From Comamonadaceae bacterium (lineage in GTDB: Bacteria; Pseudomonadota; Gammaproteobacteria; Burkholderiales; Burkholderiaceae), in the NCBI GenBank assembly GCA_947505915.1, contig CANNNH010000064.1, positions 1 through 7,632 of the forward strand: a stretch of 7,632 bases of DNA. Direction: 5' to 3'. The translations under genes were made by a program, and so were the position numbers. Positions 1-5,669 of the stretch are shown here, piece by piece. The notes under the pieces were generated by a model. That model had not been told where the DNA came from. It saw nothing but the letters and a program-made list of their open reading frames with translations, and did no database searches. Position 1 is the stretch's first letter; each line of letters starts with the position of its first letter.

Positions 1-278
1 ATCCAGCCGTCATCGGTTGCAGGGGTGACGGGGGGGGTGCTGCGAGCGGCTTTGGGCTTGTCGTTTTGAACCTTGGGTGCCGAAGGACCTGGGCGCGCTG
101 GGAACTGCACCCATTCATCATTGCTGGTTGCCATGGCATGAAGCTCACCAGGCGCGGGTGTGCCGCCACCCGTTTGCGCCTGCACTAGGCACGCAGCAGC
201 TGTCAGTGAGCCCATCAGGCATGACTTGAAGGGTGGCAAGCGCAAGGCTTTCGAACGAGAAAGGTTAAAACGCAGCAA
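1..278 (-). CDS. Exported protein of unknown function, C-terminus cut by window edge
   Basis: This minus-strand frame is open from about 323 to the window edge and reads as a plausible exported protein. The best start is a TTG at 278-276, because AAAGG (288-284) lies 5 bases upstream of it. An upstream TTG (302-300) and a downstream ATG (215-213) are also in frame. From the TTG at 278 the N-terminus is basic (residues 3-18, rich in R and K). A short hydrophobic segment follows (about 20-33, including SLTAAACLVQA), with a likely signal peptidase cut after A34. The mature part starts with a Gly/Pro linker, then the stretch NDEWVQF, then a Pro/Lys-rich low-complexity linker, and is cut after a DDGW. 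Cys30 lies in the hydrophobic stretch, but the preceding AAA is a weak lipobox. I do not recognise the family. It diverges from the adhesin-E-like gene at 378. That it is exported is fairly likely; its function is unknown. Confidence 0.55.
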   Translation of the reverse strand, partial: MLRFNLSRSKALRLPPFKSCLMGSLTAAACLVQAQTGGGTPAPGELHAMATSNDEWVQFPARPGPSAPKVQNDKPKAARSTPPVTPATDDGW

Positions 279-377
279 AAAGACCTTTCGGGCATGGAGC
301 AACAGCTCTGAAAAGAAAATCAGTTAATCTTAGTTTCGGCACGCCGGCTGGAAAATGAAGATCTAAGATCACTAGAT

Positions 378-773
378 ATGAAAAAATTACCGATATTGTT
401 GATTTTTCTAGGTTTTGCTGCCCATGCCGATTGGCATTTGGTGCATACCGATGCCTCTTCCGCCCGTTTTTTTGTTGATAAAGACAATTTGCTCATCATC
501 AACGGTTATCGCCGCGCTTGGATCTTGAACGATCTGGGTAAAGCCAATGGCCAAGGCACCGCGTCGTTTCGCTCGGTTGAAGAATATGACTGTGAGCAAG
601 GTCAGGCTCGGGTGATGCAAATCCACGCCATGTCGGGTCCCATGGCCACAGGCAACTTGGTGGCCAGGCGCAGCGGCAACGGGCAGTGGCTAAAGGCTGA
701 AGCCGAAACCATTGACAAGCACTTGATGGCCGCTGTGTGCACCTTGCCCTTAAGCGAGTCTCCAGTTCAGTAA
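378..773 (+). CDS. Small exported protein, surface-adhesin-E-like
   Basis: The gene encodes a 131-residue protein with a clear Sec signal peptide: KK at 2-3, a hydrophobic run at 4-14 and an AHA cut site, so the mature protein begins at D18. The mature part follows the pattern of the surface-adhesin E-like family (named for Haemophilus protein E). It has an early Trp (W19), an FFVD strand (31-34), a central Trp (W48, AWIL), an EYDC motif ending at C72, and a second Cys near the end (C121). C72 and C121 would be the structural disulfide. Members are small periplasmic or surface proteins, usually of unknown role, and adhesion should not be assumed here. The ATG at 378 has no strong Shine-Dalgarno sequence; only a weak AAG lies about 10 bases upstream. 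The gene converges on the gamma-glutamyltransferase gene, overlapping its end by 7 bases. The family call rests on motif memory and has not been searched. Confidence 0.75.
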   Translation: MKKLPILLIFLGFAAHADWHLVHTDASSARFFVDKDNLLIINGYRRAWILNDLGKANGQGTASFRSVEEYDCEQGQARVMQIHAMSGPMATGNLVARRSGNGQWLKAEAETIDKHLMAAVCTLPLSESPVQ

Positions 774-2383
774 CCTGTGGCTGCGCCGTCGCTGCGCGGA
801 TCGCTGCCGCCAAAGCGGGTTTGCTGTGGACCTTCCAAGGTGATGCCGTGGGCGTGGCCGGCCAGCTCGTTCCAAGCGCCCCAGCGGTTAAGCACATGGC
901 CCTTGGCGGCTAAGGCGTCAAGATTTGCGCTGCCCAAGCGGCTTTCCACATGCAAGGTGTCACGGGCTTCGCCTAAGGCAAAGCGCCCTGAGAGCCAGCG
1001 CGGTGCCTCTACCGCCTGCTGAATGTCCAAACCGTGGTCCATCATGGCGCTATAGGCCTGAAACTGGATTTGCGGTTGCCCATCGGCGCCCATGCAACCC
1101 ATGACGCTCCACAGCTTGTTTTGGCGAAAACCAATGGATGCAATCAAGGTGTGCATCGGAATCTTGCTCGGCGCCAGCACATTGGGGTGGCCGTCTTGCA
1201 AAGAAAAATACGCGCTGCGGTTTTGCAGCAGCACACCGGTGTCGAGGCTCACCACGCCAGAGCCAAATGCGCCATACAGGCTGTGAATCAGAGACACCGC
1301 TTGGCCGTGTTCATCCACCACCGCGATGTACACCGTGTCGCCGCGCAAACTGCCGTAAGAGGGCACTTGGTCCCAAGCCAAGGCCTTTTCATGGTTGATC
1401 AACATGCGCCGTTGGTCTAGGTAAGCGTCGCTCAGCAACTGCGCCATTGGCATATCGGTGAAGGTGGGGTCGCCCAACCAGCGGTCACGGTCGTGGTAGC
1501 TGATTTGCTTGGCTTGAACCATCAGGTGGATGCGTTCGGGGTCATAAAAATCTTTTTTGTACAGCTCAAAAGGCTCGACCAACTTGAGCATCTGCAAGAC
1601 GGTAAAGCCTTGGGTGGGTGCAGGCGTTTGGTAAAGCGTCAGGTCACGGTAGCTGCCCACAAGCGGCTCGCCCCATTCGGCTTGCTGGCGCATCAAGTCG
1701 TCCGCAGTGAAAAAACCACCATGTTGCTTGGACAGTGCAGCCAAGGCTTTGCCTGTTTCGCCTTGGTAAAAACCAGCTTGGCCTTTTTCTGCAACTGCTT
1801 GCAGGGTTCTGGCTAAAGGGGGGTTTCGCCGTTTGTCGCCTGTGCTGGGCAATGTGCCATCGGGCGTGAAAAGTGCAGACCAGCCTGGCTGGGCGCTGCA
1901 ATCGGCTTGAGAGCGCTGCATCCAACCCGCCAAGCGCTGGCTGACAGGGTAGCCGTTGTGGGCGTAGTCAATGGCGCCGGCCAAGATGCGTGGCAAACCC
2001 AATTTGCCATAGGCATTGTGAGCTTCACACCAACTCGATACCGCACCCGGTGTGGTCAAGGTGGCTGGCCAAATGCCTCGAAACGGCACCTCGCTCAAGC
2101 CTTTGCTTTTGAAAAATGCGGGGTCTGCGCTTGCGGCTGCCCGACCGCCGCCATTCAGGTAGCGCACTTTGCCTGTTTTGGCATCATGAATGAGCCAAAA
2201 AGCGTCGCCACCCATGCCCGTCATATGGGGGTAAATCACGCCCAGAACCGCAGCAGTGGCAATGGCCGCGTCTACCGCAGAGCCACCTGCGCGAAGTACA
2301 TCGGCGCCAGCGGCCGACGCCAAGCTGTGGGGGGAGGTGACCATGCCACGAGGGCTGAGGGTGGCCGGACGGCCAGTCTGCAT
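767..2383 (-). CDS. Gamma-glutamyltransferase family protein (YwrD-like, probably cytosolic)
   Basis: The gene encodes an Ntn-hydrolase of the gamma-glutamyltranspeptidase family, about 538 residues and close to the usual length. These proteins are made as one chain and cut themselves before a Thr, which then becomes the nucleophile for attacking gamma-glutamyl amides. Numbered from ATG 2383, the N-terminus has GMVTSPHSLAS and GGSAVDAAIA (about 13-42), then HMTGMGGDAFW (about 53-63), which form the large-subunit core. The predicted cleavage site is GDT/VY at T350, followed by AVVDEHGQAVS and FGSGVV. A Gly-rich GCMGADGQPQIQ block lies near 429-440. This last motif resembles the YwrD/acylase-like branch more than the classic periplasmic enzyme, and I see no signal peptide. 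The frame is open back to an ATG at 2467, but that start would overlap the nuclease gene. AGGAG at 2400-2396 is 12 bases from the ATG at 2383 and 6 bases from an in-frame TTG at 2389, so either could be the start. The substrate is unknown. Confidence 0.9.
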   Translation of the reverse strand: MQTGRPATLSPRGMVTSPHSLASAAGADVLRAGGSAVDAAIATAAVLGVIYPHMTGMGGDAFWLIHDAKTGKVRYLNGGGRAAASADPAFFKSKGLSEVPFRGIWPATLTTPGAVSSWCEAHNAYGKLGLPRILAGAIDYAHNGYPVSQRLAGWMQRSQADCSAQPGWSALFTPDGTLPSTGDKRRNPPLARTLQAVAEKGQAGFYQGETGKALAALSKQHGGFFTADDLMRQQAEWGEPLVGSYRDLTLYQTPAPTQGFTVLQMLKLVEPFELYKKDFYDPERIHLMVQAKQISYHDRDRWLGDPTFTDMPMAQLLSDAYLDQRRMLINHEKALAWDQVPSYGSLRGDTVYIAVVDEHGQAVSLIHSLYGAFGSGVVSLDTGVLLQNRSAYFSLQDGHPNVLAPSKIPMHTLIASIGFRQNKLWSVMGCMGADGQPQIQFQAYSAMMDHGLDIQQAVEAPRWLSGRFALGEARDTLHVESRLGSANLDALAAKGHVLNRWGAWNELAGHAHGITLEGPQQTRFGGSDPRSDGAATGY

Positions 2384-2395
2384 ATCCAAAACAAG

Positions 2396-2400
2396 CTCCT
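2396..2400 (-). promoter_or_regulatory. Ribosome binding site of the gamma-glutamyltransferase-family gene
   Basis: AGGAG on the minus strand is the only good Shine-Dalgarno sequence near the start of this gene. Its spacing is 6 bases to the TTG at 2389 and 12 bases to the ATG at 2383. This argues against the longer frame beginning at 2467 and leaves TTG or ATG open. Confidence 0.55.
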
Positions 2401-2426
2401 GAATGCTTGAGGTTAACCGATCACCC

Positions 2427-2903
2427 TTATTTTTTTCGAAACTCCCAAGGGGGCATGGGTGCGTCATCTGCCCAAAGCCCCAGTTTGAGGGATTTTGATT
2501 TCAATTCGGTATCGCTGTAGACAGCTTGGTCAGATGCAGATTGTTCGTTTTGATATTTTTTATAGTGCCAAGCCAGACCCAACGACAGCTGTTGTAGGCA
2601 AATATCTAAATCACCTATGGTGACCTTGCCAACAATGCGACCGTACTTGTCCTCTTTGTCGTATTCAATGCGCACCTGTTTGCTGTGAACAAGGCCGTGA
2701 AGACTTTGCTTGGATTTTTCACCAAAAGCTTGTTTTTTCTCTGGGGCATCTATGCCTTGTAGCCTGATTTTGTAAGTATTCTTTTGTTGATCTAGCACGG
2801 TGATAGTGTCACCATCTGCCACCCCAACCACCAAACCCTCAAGGGTTTTTGCGTGAACGAAATTTGATAAAAATAGTATAAAAATTAATAGAATTTTGTT
2901 CAT
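2427..2903 (-). CDS. Secreted thermonuclease-family (SNase-like) nuclease
   Basis: The gene encodes a 158-residue single-domain staphylococcal-nuclease-like protein, a calcium-dependent phosphodiesterase family acting on DNA or RNA. Residues 1-18 form a signal peptide (hydrophobic FILFL core, VHA cut site), so it should act in the periplasm or outside the cell. All expected catalytic positions are visible by comparison with staphylococcal nuclease: D32 in DGDT (30-33), R47 in the IRLQG strand, D52 and E55 in IDAPE, and R89 in DKYGR. The C-terminal GLW (142-144) and PPWEFRKK are typical of Gram-negative members. The ATG at 2903 has AAAGG 8 bases upstream. Hand counts of 60-base lines through the gene give about 38-50% GC, against 68% in one line of the neighbouring transferase gene, so it may have been acquired. 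It lies 43 bases upstream of the transferase gene on the same strand and might be co-transcribed with it; no shared function is evident. Confidence 0.92.
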   Translation of the reverse strand: MNKILLIFILFLSNFVHAKTLEGLVVGVADGDTITVLDQQKNTYKIRLQGIDAPEKKQAFGEKSKQSLHGLVHSKQVRIEYDKEDKYGRIVGKVTIGDLDICLQQLSLGLAWHYKKYQNEQSASDQAVYSDTELKSKSLKLGLWADDAPMPPWEFRKK

Positions 2904-2928
2904 GCCAAATACCTTTACGTATTTGACA
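2903..2928 (-). promoter_or_regulatory. Inverted repeat enclosing the nuclease ribosome binding site
   Basis: On the minus strand the leader can fold into a 10-base-pair stem (arms TGTCAAATAC and GTATTTGGCA, one G-U pair) around a 6-base loop, GTAAAG. The loop plus the first stem base contain the Shine-Dalgarno AAAGG (2916-2912), and the last stem base is the A of the start codon. This could be an RNA hairpin controlling translation or a DNA operator. Which one is inference. Confidence 0.5.
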
Positions 2929-2950
2929 AATTCTACAAACTTTTAGTTTT

Positions 2951-2978
2951 TAAATAATTTGATGAATTAATCGTACAA
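2951..2978 (-). promoter_or_regulatory. Candidate sigma-70 promoter of the nuclease gene
   Basis: On the minus strand a -35-like TTGTAC (2978-2973) and a -10-like TATTTA (2956-2951) are separated by 16 bases. Transcription would start near 2944 and leave a leader of about 40 bases containing the hairpin at 2928-2903. The surroundings are very AT-rich (about 25-27% GC in lines 2881-3000), so chance matches are likely. Confidence 0.35.
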
Positions 2979-3000
2979 AGCAACTATCGGTGTTATCGAC

Positions 3001-3036
3001 AGCTTTGCCAGTTAAGAAAACCTTATGTCTGGAGCT
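3001..3036 (-). terminator. Possible hairpin downstream of the NADH dehydrogenase gene
   Basis: Just after the TAG stop (3042-3040), nested complementary blocks could fold: AGCT/AGCT, CCAG/CTGG and TAAG/CTTA around an AAAAC loop, with a 3-base bulge on each arm. There is no T-run after it on the minus strand, so it is at best an imperfect intrinsic terminator or a 3'-end stabilising hairpin for the oxygenase-NADH dehydrogenase transcript. Confidence 0.25.
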
Positions 3037-3039
3037 GAC

Positions 3040-4368
3040 CTAATGAAGCTTCACCGTTGGGTTGGTTTGCTTGGTAATCATTCTTGCCAAGGTATAGAGC
3101 GAGGTTTTCAAAAAACCGTGGATGGCCAATTCATGCAATTTGTACAAAGACAGGTACATGACTTTTGCAAAATAGCCTTCAATCATCAAATTTTTACCAA
3201 TGAGCCCACCCATCATATTGCCTACCGTGCTGAATTTTCCTAACGACACCAAAGACCCAAAATCTTTGTAGCGGTAGGCCTTCAGCGGCTTGCCTGCAAA
3301 CCTTCGCGTGATTTGTTGATACACATGAGAAGCTTGTTGGTGCGCCGCTTGGGCGCGTGGTGGAACCAGTCCGGATGTACCGCCATGCCCATCAGGGTAA
3401 GGGCAGGCAGCGCAATCGCCGAGTGCAAAAATATCTTTGTCACGCGTGGTTTGCAGTGTGTTGTGAACAACAATTTGGTTGATCCGGTTGGTTTCAAGTC
3501 CACCAATGTCTTTCAACAAATCGGGGGCCTTCACCCCAGCAGCCCAAACCACCAGTTCTGACTCGAGAATTCGCCCATCTGCCAGTCGCAGTCCTGTGGG
3601 CAGGACCTCAGTCACTTTGGCGTTGGTGATAACTTGCACCCCCAAGGATTGAATCAGTTGCTCTGTGGCTTTTGACAGCTTCGGTGGAAGTGCTGGCAGT
3701 ATGCGGTCGGCTGCCTCGATCAAGCTGACCTTGATGTCCTTGTCCGCGTCAATACGGTCAAGACCAAAAGCAACCACTTCGCGGGTGGTTCTGTGCAGCT
3801 CCGCTGCAAGCTCAACCCCAGTGGCCCCCGCACCAATGATCGCCACATGCAACTGCCGTTTGTTGATGGCCTCTAGCTGGTTGTGCGCTCGGATACAGGC
3901 ATTGACCATCTTGGAATGAAACTGTTTTGCATCATGTTGGTTCTCGAGTCGCAGCGCATATTCCTTCACGCCTTGGGTGCCAAAGTCATTACTTAAACTG
4001 CCAATACAAATGACCAGCGTGTCGTAAATAATTTGTTGAACAGGCGTGACGGCCGTCCCATCGCTGTCCACATAGGGCGCCAAGTCTATGGTTTTGTTTT
4101 CGCGGTTCAATCCATTGAGTTCGCCAATTCGAAATGTGAAATGGTTCCAATGGGCGTGTGCCATGTAATCCACCTCATGGTCGCCAAAGTCCATGCTGCC
4201 TGACGCAATTTCATGCAGTTTGGGCTTCCAGATATGTGTGCGGTTTTTATCTACCAGCGTGACCAGCGCTTTGTTTTTTCGTCCTAAGGTTTTGCCTAAT
4301 TTGGTGGCCAGTTCTAAACCGCCTGCGCCGCCGCCTACGATCACAATTTTGTGTATTGCTTTGTTCAT
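3040..4368 (-). CDS. ndh: Type II NADH dehydrogenase (NDH-2), FAD-dependent
   Basis: The gene encodes a 442-residue single-subunit NADH:quinone oxidoreductase. It would pass electrons from NADH through FAD to membrane quinone without pumping protons, on the inner face of the cytoplasmic membrane. The first Rossmann fold (VIVGGGAGGLELA, about 9-21) binds FAD. The second (IIGAGATGVELAAEL, about 177-191) binds NADH. FALGDCA (314-320) is the C-terminal FAD motif, and AQAAHQQ (339-345) fits the AQxAxQ quinone-site motif of NDH-2. The C-terminal part with YKLHELAIHGFLKT (409-422) resembles the membrane-anchoring region of E. coli Ndh, and the length matches. The ATG at 4368 overlaps the stop of the upstream oxygenase gene as ATGA, which suggests translational coupling. 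The closest alternative is a related pyridine-nucleotide-disulfide oxidoreductase, but the quinone motif and C-terminus favour NDH-2. Confidence 0.93.
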   Translation of the reverse strand: MNKAIHKIVIVGGGAGGLELATKLGKTLGRKNKALVTLVDKNRTHIWKPKLHEIASGSMDFGDHEVDYMAHAHWNHFTFRIGELNGLNRENKTIDLAPYVDSDGTAVTPVQQIIYDTLVICIGSLSNDFGTQGVKEYALRLENQHDAKQFHSKMVNACIRAHNQLEAINKRQLHVAIIGAGATGVELAAELHRTTREVVAFGLDRIDADKDIKVSLIEAADRILPALPPKLSKATEQLIQSLGVQVITNAKVTEVLPTGLRLADGRILESELVVWAAGVKAPDLLKDIGGLETNRINQIVVHNTLQTTRDKDIFALGDCAACPYPDGHGGTSGLVPPRAQAAHQQASHVYQQITRRFAGKPLKAYRYKDFGSLVSLGKFSTVGNMMGGLIGKNLMIEGYFAKVMYLSLYKLHELAIHGFLKTSLYTLARMITKQTNPTVKLH

Positions 4369-5183
4369 TCATGTCCAATGGAGAAATCATTCAAACCGCA
4401 AGCGTCTTTGCCTTTAAGAAGCCACAGGGGTCGTGTTGCAAAGTTCAGCGCCAGTCCGGTTTTGCCTGCTGCGGGGTGCAAGCTGCGGTCAAAGTGGGAA
4501 GTGGTGGGCATGTAGCGGATTGCCACGCCTGTTCGGCGTAAACCTGATGTATTGGCTTTTGCACCATGGATCATATAGACATCGTGCATTGACATCTGAC
4601 CGGGCTGAAGTTCTATATCTACTGCCTGATCTTCGTTAAAGGTATCGTCTGCCAAGCGCTGGTTCAAAACCAGGTCGTTCCTGTCCTCATGCAAATGGGG
4701 GTGAAGTACTTGGCCATTGTGCGAGCCAGGTATGACGCGCAAACAACCATTGCTCTTCAAGCTGGGCTCTATCGCGACCCACACGGTGCAAGTGGCCAGC
4801 GGCCGCATAGGCCAATACTGCCCGTCTTGGTGCCAAGGGGTTTCAAACCCATGCGCAGCAGGTTTGCAAAATACTTGGCAACCCCAAAGCGCCACATTGG
4901 GACCAATGATTTCTGACACCATTTCTACCAAAGGTGGGTACATGGCCAGTTCTAAAAACTTTCGGCTACCTGCAACCCCATCTTCGTTTTTGCCTTGTTG
5001 CTGGCCTTCAATATGCGCACTGACCAATTTTTCAGGTCTGACGTCGGGGTTGGCACGAATAAGTTCATCCAAGGTGGTTTGCAGATCCTTCACCATTTCT
5101 GGAGGCAGGCTAAAGCGTGGAATCACAAACCCCTTCGCTTGGTAGTGCGCTATTTCGGTTGCGCTGAGAATTGCTTCGGGCAT
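4365..5183 (-). CDS. Phytanoyl-CoA dioxygenase family (PhyH) Fe(II)/2-oxoglutarate oxygenase
   Basis: The gene encodes a 272-residue double-stranded beta-helix oxygenase. The family uses Fe(II), O2 and 2-oxoglutarate to hydroxylate or otherwise oxidise small molecules. Numbered from ATG 5183, the iron ligands are visible as H118-x-D120 (WHQDGQYW) and H206 (MIHGA). R217, 11 residues after H206, is in place to bind 2-oxoglutarate. GCLRVIPGSH (146-155) and QPGQMSMHD (193-201) are typical core strands. The N-terminal LSATEIAHYQAKGFVIP is the usual family opening and supports this start. A GTG at 5255 would add 24 unfamiliar residues and overlap the divergent VOC gene, so I did not use it. The ATG lacks a good Shine-Dalgarno sequence. 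It is the first gene of a pair with ndh, sharing an ATGA overlap. The substrate cannot be told from sequence, and bacterial members are diverse. Confidence 0.9.
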   Translation of the reverse strand: MPEAILSATEIAHYQAKGFVIPRFSLPPEMVKDLQTTLDELIRANPDVRPEKLVSAHIEGQQQGKNEDGVAGSRKFLELAMYPPLVEMVSEIIGPNVALWGCQVFCKPAAHGFETPWHQDGQYWPMRPLATCTVWVAIEPSLKSNGCLRVIPGSHNGQVLHPHLHEDRNDLVLNQRLADDTFNEDQAVDIELQPGQMSMHDVYMIHGAKANTSGLRRTGVAIRYMPTTSHFDRSLHPAAGKTGLALNFATRPLWLLKGKDACGLNDFSIGHE

Positions 5184-5226
5184 AAATTTGCTTGTGATTG
5201 GCTGAGAGGGTGGTTTTAGCAGACTT

Positions 5227-5255
5227 TGTATACTGAAACCATGCAGCCCTTTCAC
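5227..5255 (-). promoter_or_regulatory. Candidate promoter for the PhyH-ndh pair
   Basis: On the minus strand GTGAAA (5255-5250) and TATACA (5232-5227) are separated by 17 bases; each matches the sigma-70 consensus at 4 of 6 positions. A start near 5220 would give a leader of about 37 bases to the ATG at 5183 and would exclude the GTG at 5255. The -35 element lies inside the divergent VOC gene. Confidence 0.35.
5229..5234 (+). promoter_or_regulatory. Candidate -10 element for the VOC gene
   Basis: TATACT matches the -10 consensus at 5 of 6 positions and ends 6 bases before the ATG at 5241, so the transcript could begin at or near the start codon (leaderless). No Shine-Dalgarno sequence precedes the ATG, which fits. 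I find no good -35 at 16-18 bases, which weakens the call. Confidence 0.3.
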
Positions 5256-5654
5256 TTGGCCTTTCCCGTTAGCTCGCTAGAAAAAGCTCGCTCGTTTTAT
5301 GGCGAGATGCTCGGTTGCCCTGAAGGTCGTTCATCGCCTGACTGGGTGGATTTCGATTTTTACGGTCACCAAATCGTTGCGCACTTAAGCCCCAAAGAAG
5401 CGCGACTCAACCACACCAGCGCGGTGGATGGGCAAAATGTACCTGTGCGTCACTTTGGCATGGTGCTGACCATGTCGCAGTGGCAAGCTTTGGCCGATCG
5501 ACTTCAACAAGCGGGTATCAAGTTTGACATTGAGCCTTACATACGCTTCAAAGGGGAAGTGGGTGAGCAAGCCACCATGTTTTTACACGACCCCTGTGGC
5601 AATGCCCTAGAGTTCAAGGCCTTCGCCGACCCATTGCGGTTATTTGCCAAATAA
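5241..5654 (+). CDS. VOC-superfamily protein (glyoxalase/extradiol dioxygenase fold)
   Basis: The gene encodes a 137-residue protein with the paired beta-alpha-beta-beta-beta modules of the vicinal-oxygen-chelate fold. The opening [22 protein letters not shown] is the classic first module. The likely metal ligands are H5 (FHLAFPV), H71 (VRHFGMVL) and E124 (NALEFKAF), placed as in dioxygenase-like members of the superfamily. [13 protein letters not shown] (116-128) is the usual C-terminal signature. The superfamily includes glyoxalases, dioxygenases and antibiotic-binding proteins, so the reaction cannot be named. ATG 5241 is preferred over an in-frame TTG at 5226, because the fold begins right after the ATG and the TTG overlaps a candidate -10 box. 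It diverges from the PhyH gene across a 57-base gap and is followed by zapE after 12 bases. Confidence 0.9.
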   Translation: MQPFHLAFPVSSLEKARSFYGEMLGCPEGRSSPDWVDFDFYGHQIVAHLSPKEARLNHTSAVDGQNVPVRHFGMVLTMSQWQALADRLQQAGIKFDIEPYIRFKGEVGEQATMFLHDPCGNALEFKAFADPLRLFAK

Positions 5655-5669
5655 GCATTGCATTGCATG
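5655..5669 (+). repeat. Short GCATT tandem repeat at the zapE start
   Basis: Three copies of a 5-base unit (GCATT, GCATT, GCATG) lie between the VOC stop codon and the zapE ATG at 5667. The last copy contains that ATG. It replaces any recognisable Shine-Dalgarno sequence. Three units are too few to call a phase-variable tract. Confidence 0.5.

Noticed and set aside
767..773. The 7-base overlap of converging gene ends as a sign of a sequencing error
   Set aside because: Both proteins end at plausible family positions, and short convergent overlaps are common in compact genomes.
499..897. A 132-codon minus-strand frame across the adhesin-like/transferase junction
   Set aside because: It overlaps two better genes in other frames and has low-complexity Ala/Arg/Pro/Ser composition without motifs.
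1907..2410. A 167-codon open frame on the plus strand opposite the transferase gene
   Set aside because: It is antisense to a well-supported enzyme gene, shows no domain, and its composition fits a shadow of GC-rich codons on the other strand.
2384..2467. A longer N-terminus for the transferase beginning at ATG 2467
   Set aside because: It would overlap the nuclease gene, and the family usually opens near the TGRP...GMVTSPH segment. The AGGAG site supports a start at 2389 or 2383.
2904..3039. A hidden small gene or RNA gene in the AT-rich spacer
   Set aside because: I find only a candidate promoter, the leader hairpin and a weak 3' hairpin. No start codon with a good ribosome binding site opens a convincing frame there, and no tRNA-like fold is seen.
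5184..5255. A GTG start at 5255 for the PhyH protein, preceded by a GGGAAAGG-like sequence
   Set aside because: The added 24 residues are not like the family, and the start would lie inside the divergent VOC gene and upstream of the likely transcription start.
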